Assembly: GCA_050953085.1 (NCBI GenBank)
Contig: JBMNLX010000005.1
Span: forward strand, 1-64,000
Reading direction: 5' to 3'
Source of the DNA: UBA3946 sp002385755
GTDB lineage: Bacteria > Bacillota_I > Bacilli_A > ML615J-28 > CAG-698
Length of the DNA stretch: 64,000 bases
The position numbers and the translations under genes were made by a program. This document shows positions 7,973 through 16,453 of this stretch, piece after piece (position 1 is the stretch's first letter; each line of letters begins with the position of its first letter). A model generated the notes under the pieces. It was not told the origin of the DNA and made no database searches. It saw only the letters and a program-made list of their open reading frames with translations.

Positions 7973-10498
7973 ATGAGCAAACCGATATTTTCCAAAGAAT
8001 TCATCAACAAACTTAACTCTGATATTAAAACATATTTTCCCCATCTGTTTTTGATTGATGAAACCATGAAGACAACTTTCGAAGGAGTATCGCGTTTAGT
8101 GATGCTTGACCGCTATTCGCAAAAAGACATCAACCACGTGTCTTTATCCGTCGGCGATTTGGTTTTATGCATTATTAAAGACGATCCAAAATTCCCAACG
8201 CGGGGTATCGGTTACATCGAGAAAATTGAGGATGATTATGCGTATATCAGGTTAGAACCGGAATATATCGGAATGTGCTCGGATGTTTTGGATGAGGACG
8301 GTTTGATTAAGCGCGGAATTAACGCCATCGACAAACCCCTTGAACTCTTTTACGAGCAAATATGCCATCGCGTCGCCAATAACTTGGGAATGGGAGAAAC
8401 TTACGAAACCGTCCAACAATTCTATTACGAGTTAAGTAATTTAAATCTTGTTCCCGCCGGACGCGTTTTATTCGGCGCCGGCTCGCAAACCGCCGTTACA
8501 TATTTTAATTGCTTCGTCATGCCGTTTATCCACGATTCCCGCGGTGGGATTAGCATACACCGCCAAAAAGTCATGGAAATAATGTCGCGCGGCGGCGGCG
8601 TCGGCACCAACGGTTCGACTTTACGGCCGAAAAACTCCCTGGCAAAAGGAGTCGGCGGGAAATCAAGCGGGGCCGTCAGTTGGTTGCATGACCTCTCGCA
8701 ACTCACGCACCTCGTTGAACAGGGCGGGTCGCGAAGAGGGGCGCAAATGATTATGCTCGCCGACTGGCATCCCGACATCATCGAGTTTATTATCAGCAAG
8801 ATGCAAAATCCGAAAATCTTGCAATTCTTAATCGATAATCTAACCGACGAGGATATTATCCGGGAAGCAAGGAATAAATTGAAATTCATCCCCCTGTCCG
8901 ATGAAGAAGTTGAAATGTATGAGTTGATCGTCGAGATGGGAAGGCGCGATCCCCTGACCATCAGCAAGGCCACTCTTAACAGGGCGGAAGAAATACTCAA
9001 GGCGCAGGGAACATATCAAGTCAATTCTCCCGAATTCCTTTCCGGCGCCAATATCTCGGTGGCGATCACCAAGGAATTCATGCACGCCGTCGAGAACGAT
9101 TTAACGTATGAATTGCGTTTTCCCGACATTGATAATTACAACCCCGGCGAGAAAGCTGCCTACGATGAAAAATGGCATCTTATCGGCGATGTCCGGGAAT
9201 GGGAAAACCTCGGCTATCGCGTTAAAGTCCATAAACGGATTCGCGCGCGCGAATTATGGAATTTGATTAATATTTGCGCGACATACTCGGCGGAACCTGG
9301 AATATTCTTTATCGACAACGCCAACGAAATGACCAACGCCCGAGCTTACGGGCAAAAAGTCGTCTGCACCAACCCCTGCGGCGAGCAGCCGCTCGCTCCT
9401 TACTCCGTGTGCAATTTGGCGGCGATCAATCTCGCCAATATGGCGATTCAAGAAAAGCAAACGGTCGATTGGGATAGGTTGGAAAGAACGGTAAAGACCG
9501 CCGTAAGAATGCAGGACAACGTTATTGACCGGACGACTTATTTCCTTGAGGAAAACAGGATTCAAGCTCTCGGGGAAAGAAGAATCGGTCTCGGGATAAT
9601 GGGGTTGCACGACCTGCTTATCTATTGCAATTTGCGCTACGGAAGCAAAAAAGCAAATCGTTTTGTCGATCAGCTTTTTGAATTCTTGGCGACGAAAGCA
9701 TACGAGGCTTCGATTGAACTGGCGGCCGAGAAGGGAAGTTTCCCCTTCCTTGACCAGTACGGCTCGCGGCAAAAATTTATCGAGTCGGGCTACATGAAAA
9801 AAATGCCCGCCTACATCAGGGAAAACATTCTCAAACACGGCATTCGCAACTCTCATTTGTTGACAATCGCGCCGACCGGCTCAACTGGAACTATGGTTGG
9901 CGTTTCCACGGGTCTCGAGCCTTATTACGCGTTTAAATATTATCGCAGCGGCCGGCTCGGCAAATTCATGGAAGTCAACGCTCCGATTATCGATAAATAC
10001 CTGGAACTCTATCCCGAATATAAAGAGAAAAGTTTGCCCGAAATTTTTGTTTCCGCTTTAGATCTAACGCCCGAAGAGCATGCCGACGTGCAATGCATTA
10101 TCCAGCGTTGGGTCGACTCCTCGATATCGAAAACCGTCAACGCGCCGCGCGATTATACGGTCGAAGACGTCGAGAGACTGTATATGCGCTTATACAAAGG
10201 CAAAGCAAAAGGCGGGACCGTTTATGTTGACGGCAGCCGCGACGCCCAGGTCTTGACGCTGAAAAAAGAACAAACGACGCCGAAACAAGTCGAACTGACC
10301 GATTTGGGCATAACGATTGAAGAAAAAACTGTTAAGAAAGAACAACAAAAGGGCTCGCATGCTCTCACCAAAGCCAACCGAAATATCGGCGTGGAAATCG
10401 GCGATATTTGTCCCATTTGCTTGGAAGGCACGGTCGAGGATATCGGCGGATGCAATACCTGCACGAACTGCAACGCCCAATTAAAATGCGGGCTATAA
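7973..10498 (+). CDS. nrdJ: Class II (adenosylcobalamin-dependent) ribonucleotide reductase
   Basis: Reduces ribonucleotides to deoxyribonucleotides with a radical made from coenzyme B12, so it needs no oxygen and no second subunit. The 841 residues hold the family landmarks: FNCFVMPF near 178-185 (first active-site Cys), GGGVGTNGS, NPCGEQPL near 465-472 with the radical-forming Cys, and APTGSTGT near 640. The C-terminal tail has a cysteine cluster (CPIC ... CNTCTNC ... CGL) typical of NrdJ for re-reduction. No large-subunit partner nrdB lies nearby. The start ATG has AAAGG 10 bases upstream and a TATAAT at 7935-7940. The 133-base upstream gap is too short for a B12 riboswitch, so control by B12 is not visible. 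It implies uptake or synthesis of cobalamin. Confidence 0.93.
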   Translation: MSKPIFSKEFINKLNSDIKTYFPHLFLIDETMKTTFEGVSRLVMLDRYSQKDINHVSLSVGDLVLCIIKDDPKFPTRGIGYIEKIEDDYAYIRLEPEYIGMCSDVLDEDGLIKRGINAIDKPLELFYEQICHRVANNLGMGETYETVQQFYYELSNLNLVPAGRVLFGAGSQTAVTYFNCFVMPFIHDSRGGISIHRQKVMEIMSRGGGVGTNGSTLRPKNSLAKGVGGKSSGAVSWLHDLSQLTHLVEQGGSRRGAQMIMLADWHPDIIEFIISKMQNPKILQFLIDNLTDEDIIREARNKLKFIPLSDEEVEMYELIVEMGRRDPLTISKATLNRAEEILKAQGTYQVNSPEFLSGANISVAITKEFMHAVENDLTYELRFPDIDNYNPGEKAAYDEKWHLIGDVREWENLGYRVKVHKRIRARELWNLINICATYSAEPGIFFIDNANEMTNARAYGQKVVCTNPCGEQPLAPYSVCNLAAINLANMAIQEKQTVDWDRLERTVKTAVRMQDNVIDRTTYFLEENRIQALGERRIGLGIMGLHDLLIYCNLRYGSKKANRFVDQLFEFLATKAYEASIELAAEKGSFPFLDQYGSRQKFIESGYMKKMPAYIRENILKHGIRNSHLLTIAPTGSTGTMVGVSTGLEPYYAFKYYRSGRLGKFMEVNAPIIDKYLELYPEYKEKSLPEIFVSALDLTPEEHADVQCIIQRWVDSSISKTVNAPRDYTVEDVERLYMRLYKGKAKGGTVYVDGSRDAQVLTLKKEQTTPKQVELTDLGITIEEKTVKKEQQKGSHALTKANRNIGVEIGDICPICLEGTVEDIGGCNTCTNCNAQLKCGL

Positions 10499-10499
10499 A

Positions 10500-10526
10500 A
10501 AAGAGGAGTATCTCTCCTCTCTTTTC
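10500..10526 (+). terminator. Terminator of nrdJ
   Basis: Stem AGAGGAG (10502-10508) with CTCCTCT (10514-10520) and a short U tract, directly after the nrdJ stop codon. Confidence 0.65.
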
Positions 10527-10555
10527 ATATAATATAAATATTCGGGTGATGAAAC

Positions 10556-11956
10556 TTGCATAAAGAGAAGAGTTTAAAAATGCGCGATATGCCGGTGGGA
10601 CGGTTGCTTGCGAGAATGAGCATCCCGGCGATGACATCGATGATGATTCAGGCGCTGTATAATATCGTCGACACCTTTTATGTTTCCCTAATCGACCCCT
10701 CCAGCAATATCATGATTACCGCCGTCGGTTACGCCTTGCCGATGCAAATCATTATCATGGCCTTCGCCTTGGGCATCGGCATCGGGACAACCGTCTTGGT
10801 GGCGCGAAAGTTGGGCGAGAGAAACAAGCGGGAAGCGTCAAACGTCGCGCAAACGGGACTGATAATGGCGCTTGTGTCGGGCGGCGTCTTTTTTGTCCTT
10901 AGTTTTTTTGTTTCGGGGCCGTTCATGGACTTGATGTCAGACATTCCCGACATTATTTATTACGGTCAGCAATATTTGCGAATCGTAATGATGTTTAGCG
11001 TCTTTCTGTTTATCGAGATCGTGTGTAATAAAATATTGCAGGGACAGGGGCGAATGATCGTTCCGATGATCACGCAAATCATCGGCGCCGTCGTCAACAT
11101 CATTCTTGACCCGATTCTTATTTTCGGCTGGTTTGGTTTGCCCGAGTTCGGAGTCAGAGGCGCGGCGATAGCGACAATCATCGGGCAATGCTGCGCGATG
11201 ATATTTGTGTTAATCTACATTTTCACGCAAAAAATGGACATAAATTTAAACATAAGAAATTTAAAAATAAGAGGACGATATATCGGAGAAATATTCAAAA
11301 CCGGCGCTCCTACGATATTGATTAATTCAATCGGTTCGTTAACCAACATCGCCTTAAACAACATTCTTAAGGGCATTGATGTCGAGGAGAAAGCCAACGC
11401 CGTTTTGACCTTGTATTTTAAAATCCAGAATTTTGTTTTCATGCCCGTTTTTGGTCTTAACCAGGGAGGACTCCCGATTTTGTCATATAATTACGGCTCG
11501 GGAGATAAAGAGCGCTATATGCGGACTTTCGGATTGATGTTAAGGTCGGCGTTTATTATTCTGTTTATCGGGTTCATTATCTTCCAAGCGTTTCCCGAGG
11601 GATTGATTAGGATATTCACCTCCGAGGAATCGACGATATCCATCGGCAAAAACGCCTTCCGGATCATCAGCCTCTCATTTTTACCGGCGGCTTTCGGCAT
11701 CATCCTAACCGTCACGTTCCAATCGATAAGCTACGGTCATTCCGCGCTTTTAATGTCGTTTTTGAGGCAGGCCTTATTATTGATTCCCAGCGCTTTTTTG
11801 CTTGGAAAATTCCTGGGGTTAAAATACATCTGGCTCTCTTTCCCGATTTCCGAATTTATTGTGGCCGTCGTTTTTTACCCGATAATTCGAAAAATAATCA
11901 ACGAGGTATTCGCCAGGAAAAAGGTCGAGCAACGGATGACGGAATACCAAACATAA
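10556..11956 (+). CDS. MATE-family multidrug/sodium antiporter
   Basis: A 466-residue inner-membrane transporter of the MATE family (about 12 hydrophobic segments), which exports drugs or metabolites in exchange for Na+ or H+. The N-terminal SIPAMTSMMIQALYNIVD is the typical first-helix signature, and a second half beginning near GAPTILINS repeats the pattern. Two starts are possible: TTG at 10556 (after GGTGAT) and ATG at 10580 (after AGAGAAG); the extra eight residues fit family N-termini, so the longer form is kept. It follows the nrdJ terminator by only 30 bases. The substrate cannot be read from the sequence. Confidence 0.9.
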   Translation: MHKEKSLKMRDMPVGRLLARMSIPAMTSMMIQALYNIVDTFYVSLIDPSSNIMITAVGYALPMQIIIMAFALGIGIGTTVLVARKLGERNKREASNVAQTGLIMALVSGGVFFVLSFFVSGPFMDLMSDIPDIIYYGQQYLRIVMMFSVFLFIEIVCNKILQGQGRMIVPMITQIIGAVVNIILDPILIFGWFGLPEFGVRGAAIATIIGQCCAMIFVLIYIFTQKMDINLNIRNLKIRGRYIGEIFKTGAPTILINSIGSLTNIALNNILKGIDVEEKANAVLTLYFKIQNFVFMPVFGLNQGGLPILSYNYGSGDKERYMRTFGLMLRSAFIILFIGFIIFQAFPEGLIRIFTSEESTISIGKNAFRIISLSFLPAAFGIILTVTFQSISYGHSALLMSFLRQALLLIPSAFLLGKFLGLKYIWLSFPISEFIVAVVFYPIIRKIINEVFARKKVEQRMTEYQT

Positions 11957-11965
11957 ATACTTAAT

Positions 11966-11997
11966 AAAAACTCCTTTTTTAAAAAGGAGTTTTTTTA
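11966..11997 (+). terminator. Terminator of the MATE gene
   Basis: A 13-bp stem AAAACTCCTTTTT/AAAAAGGAGTTTT followed by T residues. It can also act on the opposite strand. Confidence 0.85.
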
Positions 11998-12018
11998 TCA
12001 GCTTGAGCTTGGATTAGA

Positions 12019-12048
12019 TGAAAAAGAGCGCCGAGCAAGTCGGCGCCC
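12019..12048 (-). terminator. Terminator of the patatin operon
   Basis: GC-rich stem GCGCCGA/TCGGCGC (12028-12034 with 12040-12046) followed by five U on the minus strand. A second small hairpin, ATGCCG/CGGCAT at 12053-12066, lies just before it. Confidence 0.75.
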
Positions 12049-12071
12049 CGCGATGCCGTTCGGCATCCTTT

Positions 12072-12938
12072 CTATTCAATTATCACATTTTCAACGTCCG
12101 CGATAAAACCCAGCAACTCATCATATCGATCTTTGACGTCATTATAACCTTGATTGTATAATTCCATTAGTTTTTCGCGGTCCTTCTCAAACCTGCCGAC
12201 CGTTACCGCGCGAGCCGGCCTTATCACGAAGATTTTATTCTCCGCTTCCAGCGCGTTAATTAATTCAAGAGTTCGATTATAACGGGCGTAACGATTCCGC
12301 AACGCTGCGGCGAGCTTGGGGTAACGCGGGTAGCGAACCCGAGCCATCCGCATGGAACGCATGCGTTTTTTCCGGTAACCGGCCGCGCGCGTCAACACGA
12401 CGACTTGCTTTTCATATCCGGATTCTATTGAATACTTGACCGGGATGGAATCGACAACGCTCCCGTCCAGCATCTTTTTCCCTTGATACGAGACGATCCT
12501 GCTTAAAGCGGGAATCGAACAGGAAGCGCGCAAATAAGGCAAATCCTCATCCATGTCATTAATCGGATAATATTCGGGCAAACCCGTCACGATATTGGTA
12601 ACGACGACCTCGACCGTAATCGGGCTCTTATTGAAGGCGTGATAGTCAAACGGCACGATTTCTTTCGGAAGGACGTTAAATATAAAATCAAAACCGAAAA
12701 TATTGCCGTGCCGCAAAAGGCTTCTAATACTGCAATATCTTTCATCATGCGCGTAATCAACATAAATCTCGATATTTCTTTTATGCTGCCATGACTTATA
12801 TGAGACGGCGTTACAGGCGCCGGAGCTGACGCCGATTACGTTTAAGAACTTAATGCCTTTTTCCATAAAAAAGTCCAAAACGCCGGCCGTGTAGACACCG
12901 CGCATGCCGCCGCCTTCAAGAATTAATTGCACCTTCAT
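12072..12938 (-). CDS. Patatin-like phospholipase
   Basis: Serine acyl-hydrolase of the bacterial patatin family (RssA/YjjU-like), 288 residues, cytosolic, no signal peptide. The oxyanion motif GGGMRG is at 9-14, the nucleophile elbow GVSSG at 36-40 (Ser38) and the dyad DG at 158-159, so the catalytic set is complete. Substrate is likely a phospholipid or other acyl ester but is not shown. I chose the ATG at 12938 because AGGAG lies eight bases before it; a longer reading to 12965 would overlap the gene before it. It is the last gene of an operon with the Nudix-like membrane protein and the GHL10 glycosidase. Confidence 0.88.
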   Translation of the reverse strand: MKVQLILEGGGMRGVYTAGVLDFFMEKGIKFLNVIGVSSGACNAVSYKSWQHKRNIEIYVDYAHDERYCSIRSLLRHGNIFGFDFIFNVLPKEIVPFDYHAFNKSPITVEVVVTNIVTGLPEYYPINDMDEDLPYLRASCSIPALSRIVSYQGKKMLDGSVVDSIPVKYSIESGYEKQVVVLTRAAGYRKKRMRSMRMARVRYPRYPKLAAALRNRYARYNRTLELINALEAENKIFVIRPARAVTVGRFEKDREKLMELYNQGYNDVKDRYDELLGFIADVENVIIE

Positions 12939-12948
12939 AACTGCGCTC

Positions 12949-13635
12949 CTATTTTTCGATATCAAATTTTTCGTTAATGATAACGCGATATATTATCTCC
13001 TTATCTAGTTCCTTCATCGGGTATTGCGCCGCGTCATAGACATTAATTTCCTCGAATCCGTTCAAATCAATAACCGCCGGAATTTTCGCATAAAAACAAT
13101 GATAGATTGCTTTGCGGTTTTTTATCGTTATTTTGCCTAATCTATTAATCTCGCCCGGGGAAATGTTAACCCGCGTTTCCTTGATAAGATCATCGATAAC
13201 ATCCTCCAGAAATCGCGATTTTTTCGCCCTGGAAACGACGCCGCCGTAAAAACCGCTTTTGTCTTTTTTCAAATAAAGCAAGTTGCCGTGCCGGTAAACT
13301 AGATAGACAAAATCCCGGTAATAGTGTTTGCTTTCGAGATTGCGGGCGGAAGCGAAAATATTTCCGTAACGGCTGATAAAATAATACAAGGCGTAAGATA
13401 TTGCGAATACTAAAGCGAAGGCGAGAAACATTATATTGAAGAAGAGCCTGTCGCGGTTATCGTTACGGTAATCAACCAGAAGGGAAAGGCCGAAAACAAT
13501 CGCGAACAATAACCCGACGGAAATATTTATCCAGGCTTTGCTTATAATCTTAAGCCTTTTAATCGCGTTGTTAAGGATGAAAAAAATCAACCCCATGCCA
13601 AGCGCGCTTTTTATTATCGGATAGATAATATCCAT
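12949..13635 (-). CDS. Membrane protein with degenerate Nudix-like domain
   Basis: A 228-residue protein. Three hydrophobic helices fill residues 5-90 and a soluble domain follows to the end. This domain has the look of a Nudix fold: a beta-strand rich start, then a GGVVS...LEDVIDDLIKET helix-loop segment at the place of the Nudix box GX5EX7REUXEEXGU. The key REXXEE glutamates are mostly replaced, so hydrolase activity is doubtful; it might sense a nucleotide. I do not recognise a named family. It lies ten bases before the patatin gene and eleven after the GHL10 gene, so the three are one operon. Confidence 0.65.
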   Translation of the reverse strand: MDIIYPIIKSALGMGLIFFILNNAIKRLKIISKAWINISVGLLFAIVFGLSLLVDYRNDNRDRLFFNIMFLAFALVFAISYALYYFISRYGNIFASARNLESKHYYRDFVYLVYRHGNLLYLKKDKSGFYGGVVSRAKKSRFLEDVIDDLIKETRVNISPGEINRLGKITIKNRKAIYHCFYAKIPAVIDLNGFEEINVYDAAQYPMKELDKEIIYRVIINEKFDIEK

Positions 13636-13646
13636 GCTCTTTCCTC

Positions 13647-15674
13647 TTATTTGTATATTTTTTCCACGCTGTCATTAATAATGATTTCTATCGTCATCAG
13701 ATGCTGAATCGGTTTAGCGTAATAACGGTCGGGGGCGTAAAACGGTCTTGTTTTCGCAAGCGTCGCTTCGATGCCGTCGTTCACCGTTACGATAAAGTAT
13801 ACCCTGTTCAAAGTAATGTCGGGAATAAATACCTCCGTCGAAAATTCCCCGGTGACGTTTTGGAGCGTTTGCTTGGAGATAATGCTGCTGGTGGCGTCGA
13901 TTACAACCGTAAGCGGGTCGCCGTCGGCGTCATAGACCTCGCCGCTAATCCTAAGCATCGTCCGCCCCGGCAAAACCAAAAGGGAAGTTTCAAGTTTTAA
14001 GTTTTTTATCTCCGGGCGGGAATTAACGGTATGCGGGCCAATCGCTACCTCCAAATAGTCTTGTTTATAGTAGCCGTCGGCGTATAATGTCCTGATATAA
14101 TATCGGTATGATTTTTCCCGTTCCGCCGGGTATGCCATGTCGATAGTCTTGTCTCGGTTATACACGATATCAAACATCTTGGCGGTTCCCGGATTAAAAG
14201 GCGCCTCGCCTTCCACGCGATATACGGCGTAAGCATAGGCGTTATCGTTAGGCTTGAAGGTTAAAGTCGTAAAGTGGTTGTTTCTTTTGATTTCAACCTC
14301 CGGATGACTGTATTCCGTTACCTGTTTGATTTCCTTCATCGGCAAAAACACCGGCTCGCTCCAACGGTCTTTGAGATTATTGAGAGCGGCTTCCATATTG
14401 GAGTTCGTCGAACGTCTTAAGTTCGTGATATTATACATAGCGAACCCGCTAACCGTCTCGAACGAATAACCCCAATCCATCTGGTCGCTCATATCGGGAA
14501 TAGACCACCCGGAATTATAAGAATTGTACTGATAAGGAGCCAACCCGATATATAGTTTCACGTCCTTGTTTTTTACCTCGTTCGCCCACCAGGAAGTAAT
14601 GTTCCGGTGATTTTGATCGTAGAAAGATCCATAGTTTTGGGGAAGGATATAATCTATCCATTCCTCGTTTACCCACTTCCTTGTGTCGGCGAACAAATCG
14701 ACATGCGAGCTGTAGCTATAGCAAAGAATGCCCGTCATGCCTCCCGGTTGCCCGTAAGGCGGGCTGCATTCGGTATTCGAAGCGGCCCACACGCCGGCCG
14801 GGCTAATGCCGAACTCGACATTGCGGCCCAATTTATGGTTTAGATTTTCAAGCAAATCATGAATGCCTTTGATTAAAATATTCACCTGCTCGCGGCGCCA
14901 GTCATCTTTGGATAAAGTTCCGCCGCCCTGTCTGTACGCGTCGTAATCCGCGGCGTCCTCGCTGTGATCCACGCCGTTATAGAAGTAGTCGTCAAAATGA
15001 ATGGCGTCGACGTCGTATTTATGAACGACCTCGGATATCGTGTTGTAAATATGCTGACGAACCTCATGCCGGGCAGGGTTTAACAGCAAGCGCGCCGTGC
15101 TGAGATTTTTATCATGAACGCCTCTCACCAATAGGTCAGGGTTTTGCTTAGCAAAGTTTTTATCGTCCAAAGTCGCAAGGTAGGCTTGTTTTTCCGTCTC
15201 GTAATCGCCGGTCTTCGGGACGACGTCAAGTGACGCGCGATAGGGATTCATCCAGGCGTGAAATTCCATGTTCCGCTTATGCGTCTCTTCGATCATCCAC
15301 TCCAGCGGGTCCCATCCGGGGTCAAGCCCCTCGGTCCCGGTCAGGAAACGGCTCCACGGGTTTATCGCCGATTGATAAAAGGCGTCATTCAAGGGGCGAA
15401 CTTGGAAGATAACGACATTGAGATTATAATCCTCAAACACCTGCAGAATCCTTAAAAATTCCTGCTTGTAAGCCTCGATGGCCGCCTCGGAGGTGCCGCT
15501 TTGCCGGCCGATATCGATATTGGTAACGGTTGCGATCCAGGCGCCGCGGAATTCAAAGAAACGTTCCGGTTCTTCCGCGCCCTTGACATCGCGTCCAGGC
15601 ATAACGAAAATCAAAATCAAAACGGTCAAAAACATGATCATTATTTTTCGGCTAATGTTTATTACTCGAAACAT
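13647..15674 (-). CDS. Exported GHL10-family glycosidase-like protein
   Basis: A 675-residue secreted protein. The signal peptide has a hydrophobic core at 11-26 and a likely cut after VKG. Residues 40-430 form the GHL10 (formerly DUF187) TIM-barrel domain: FRGAWIATV, NVVIFQVRP, WMNPYRAS, HFDDYF and ILPQNY are its conserved blocks. Two beta-sandwich modules follow, the first fibronectin III-like, the second Ig-like (DADGDPLTV). The E. coli relative DigH cleaves denuded glycan strands of peptidoglycan, so a role in wall remodelling is likely. The ribosome site is a strong GAGGAG. First gene of the operon with the Nudix-like protein and the patatin. Confidence 0.85.
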   Translation of the reverse strand: MFRVINISRKIMIMFLTVLILIFVMPGRDVKGAEEPERFFEFRGAWIATVTNIDIGRQSGTSEAAIEAYKQEFLRILQVFEDYNLNVVIFQVRPLNDAFYQSAINPWSRFLTGTEGLDPGWDPLEWMIEETHKRNMEFHAWMNPYRASLDVVPKTGDYETEKQAYLATLDDKNFAKQNPDLLVRGVHDKNLSTARLLLNPARHEVRQHIYNTISEVVHKYDVDAIHFDDYFYNGVDHSEDAADYDAYRQGGGTLSKDDWRREQVNILIKGIHDLLENLNHKLGRNVEFGISPAGVWAASNTECSPPYGQPGGMTGILCYSYSSHVDLFADTRKWVNEEWIDYILPQNYGSFYDQNHRNITSWWANEVKNKDVKLYIGLAPYQYNSYNSGWSIPDMSDQMDWGYSFETVSGFAMYNITNLRRSTNSNMEAALNNLKDRWSEPVFLPMKEIKQVTEYSHPEVEIKRNNHFTTLTFKPNDNAYAYAVYRVEGEAPFNPGTAKMFDIVYNRDKTIDMAYPAEREKSYRYYIRTLYADGYYKQDYLEVAIGPHTVNSRPEIKNLKLETSLLVLPGRTMLRISGEVYDADGDPLTVVIDATSSIISKQTLQNVTGEFSTEVFIPDITLNRVYFIVTVNDGIEATLAKTRPFYAPDRYYAKPIQHLMTIEIIINDSVEKIYK

Positions 15675-15762
15675 TCAATTTCTTCTCCTCTCTCTTAATC
15701 CAATTGTTTGCGTTTCGATTATAATTATTATAACATATTGGGCGGGTTATCTCTAGATTTTC

Positions 15763-15791
15763 TTGATTTTTCCTAAGGCAAAATATATAAT
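15763..15791 (+). promoter_or_regulatory. SigA-type promoter of udk
   Basis: TTGATT (15763-15768), 17-base spacer, TATAAT (15786-15791). The predicted transcription start falls about on the A of the udk ATG (15798), so the mRNA would have almost no leader. A second overlapping TATAAT is at 15791-15796. Confidence 0.65.
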
Positions 15792-15797
15792 ATAATT

Positions 15798-16421
15798 ATG
15801 AAAACGACTCTAATCGGTATCGCCGGCGGCACCGCCAGCGGAAAAACAACTTTATCTCGGGAAATATTGAAAATTTCGGAAAAATACGGTTCTGTGACGG
15901 TAATCAAGATGGACGATTATTACCGCGATCTTTCCCATCTTTCCTTGGCGGAAAGACAAGCCGTAAACTATGATCATCCATCTTCTTACGACATTAAATT
16001 ATTAATCGAGCATTTGAACCGCTTAAAATCAAAACGGGCGATTGAAAAACCGAATTACGACTTCTCGGAACATAACCGAAGCAAAGAAACGACTCTAATC
16101 CGCCCGGCCGACGTTGTGATTGTCGAGGGAATTATGCTTTTCGCGGTTCCCGAGTTACGGGAGTTGTTTGATATCAAACTCTATGTTCATACCCCCGACG
16201 ATATCCGTTTCATCCGCCGCCTTGGCCGCGATATAAAAGACAGGGGAAGAACGGTCGAGACGGTAATTAGGCAATATCTCGAAACGGTCCGGCCGATGCA
16301 TTTGCGGTTTGTCGAGCCGTCGATGCGATTTGCGGACTTGATTATCCCCGAAGGGGGAGAAAACAAAGTGGCGATCGATATCATCGCCGGAAAAATCGTG
16401 AATCTTTTAAACAGACAATAA
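15798..16421 (+). CDS. udk: Uridine kinase
   Basis: Phosphorylates uridine and cytidine with ATP or GTP in pyrimidine salvage. The 207 residues match the family length. The P-loop GGTASGKT is at 10-17, the nucleoside-binding KMDDYYRD follows at about 36-43, and VVIVEGIMLF and RRLGRDIKDRGR (lid region) are in place. No Shine-Dalgarno is at the normal distance and the promoter abuts the start codon, suggesting a leaderless transcript. It is alone between the divergent GHL10 operon and the convergent nagA. Confidence 0.93.
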   Translation: MKTTLIGIAGGTASGKTTLSREILKISEKYGSVTVIKMDDYYRDLSHLSLAERQAVNYDHPSSYDIKLLIEHLNRLKSKRAIEKPNYDFSEHNRSKETTLIRPADVVIVEGIMLFAVPELRELFDIKLYVHTPDDIRFIRRLGRDIKDRGRTVETVIRQYLETVRPMHLRFVEPSMRFADLIIPEGGENKVAIDIIAGKIVNLLNRQ

Positions 16422-16453
16422 AAACGCGCCGAATAAACGGCGCGGATTTTTTT
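16420..16453. terminator. Bidirectional terminator between udk and nagA
   Basis: Stem CGCGCCG/CGGCGCG (16425-16431 with 16438-16444), A-rich on one side and eight T on the other. It can serve both convergent genes. Confidence 0.85.

Noticed and set aside
8425..9000. 191-residue frame on the minus strand inside nrdJ
   Set aside because: nrdJ is conserved throughout in the other strand; the frame has no start site signals and no family.
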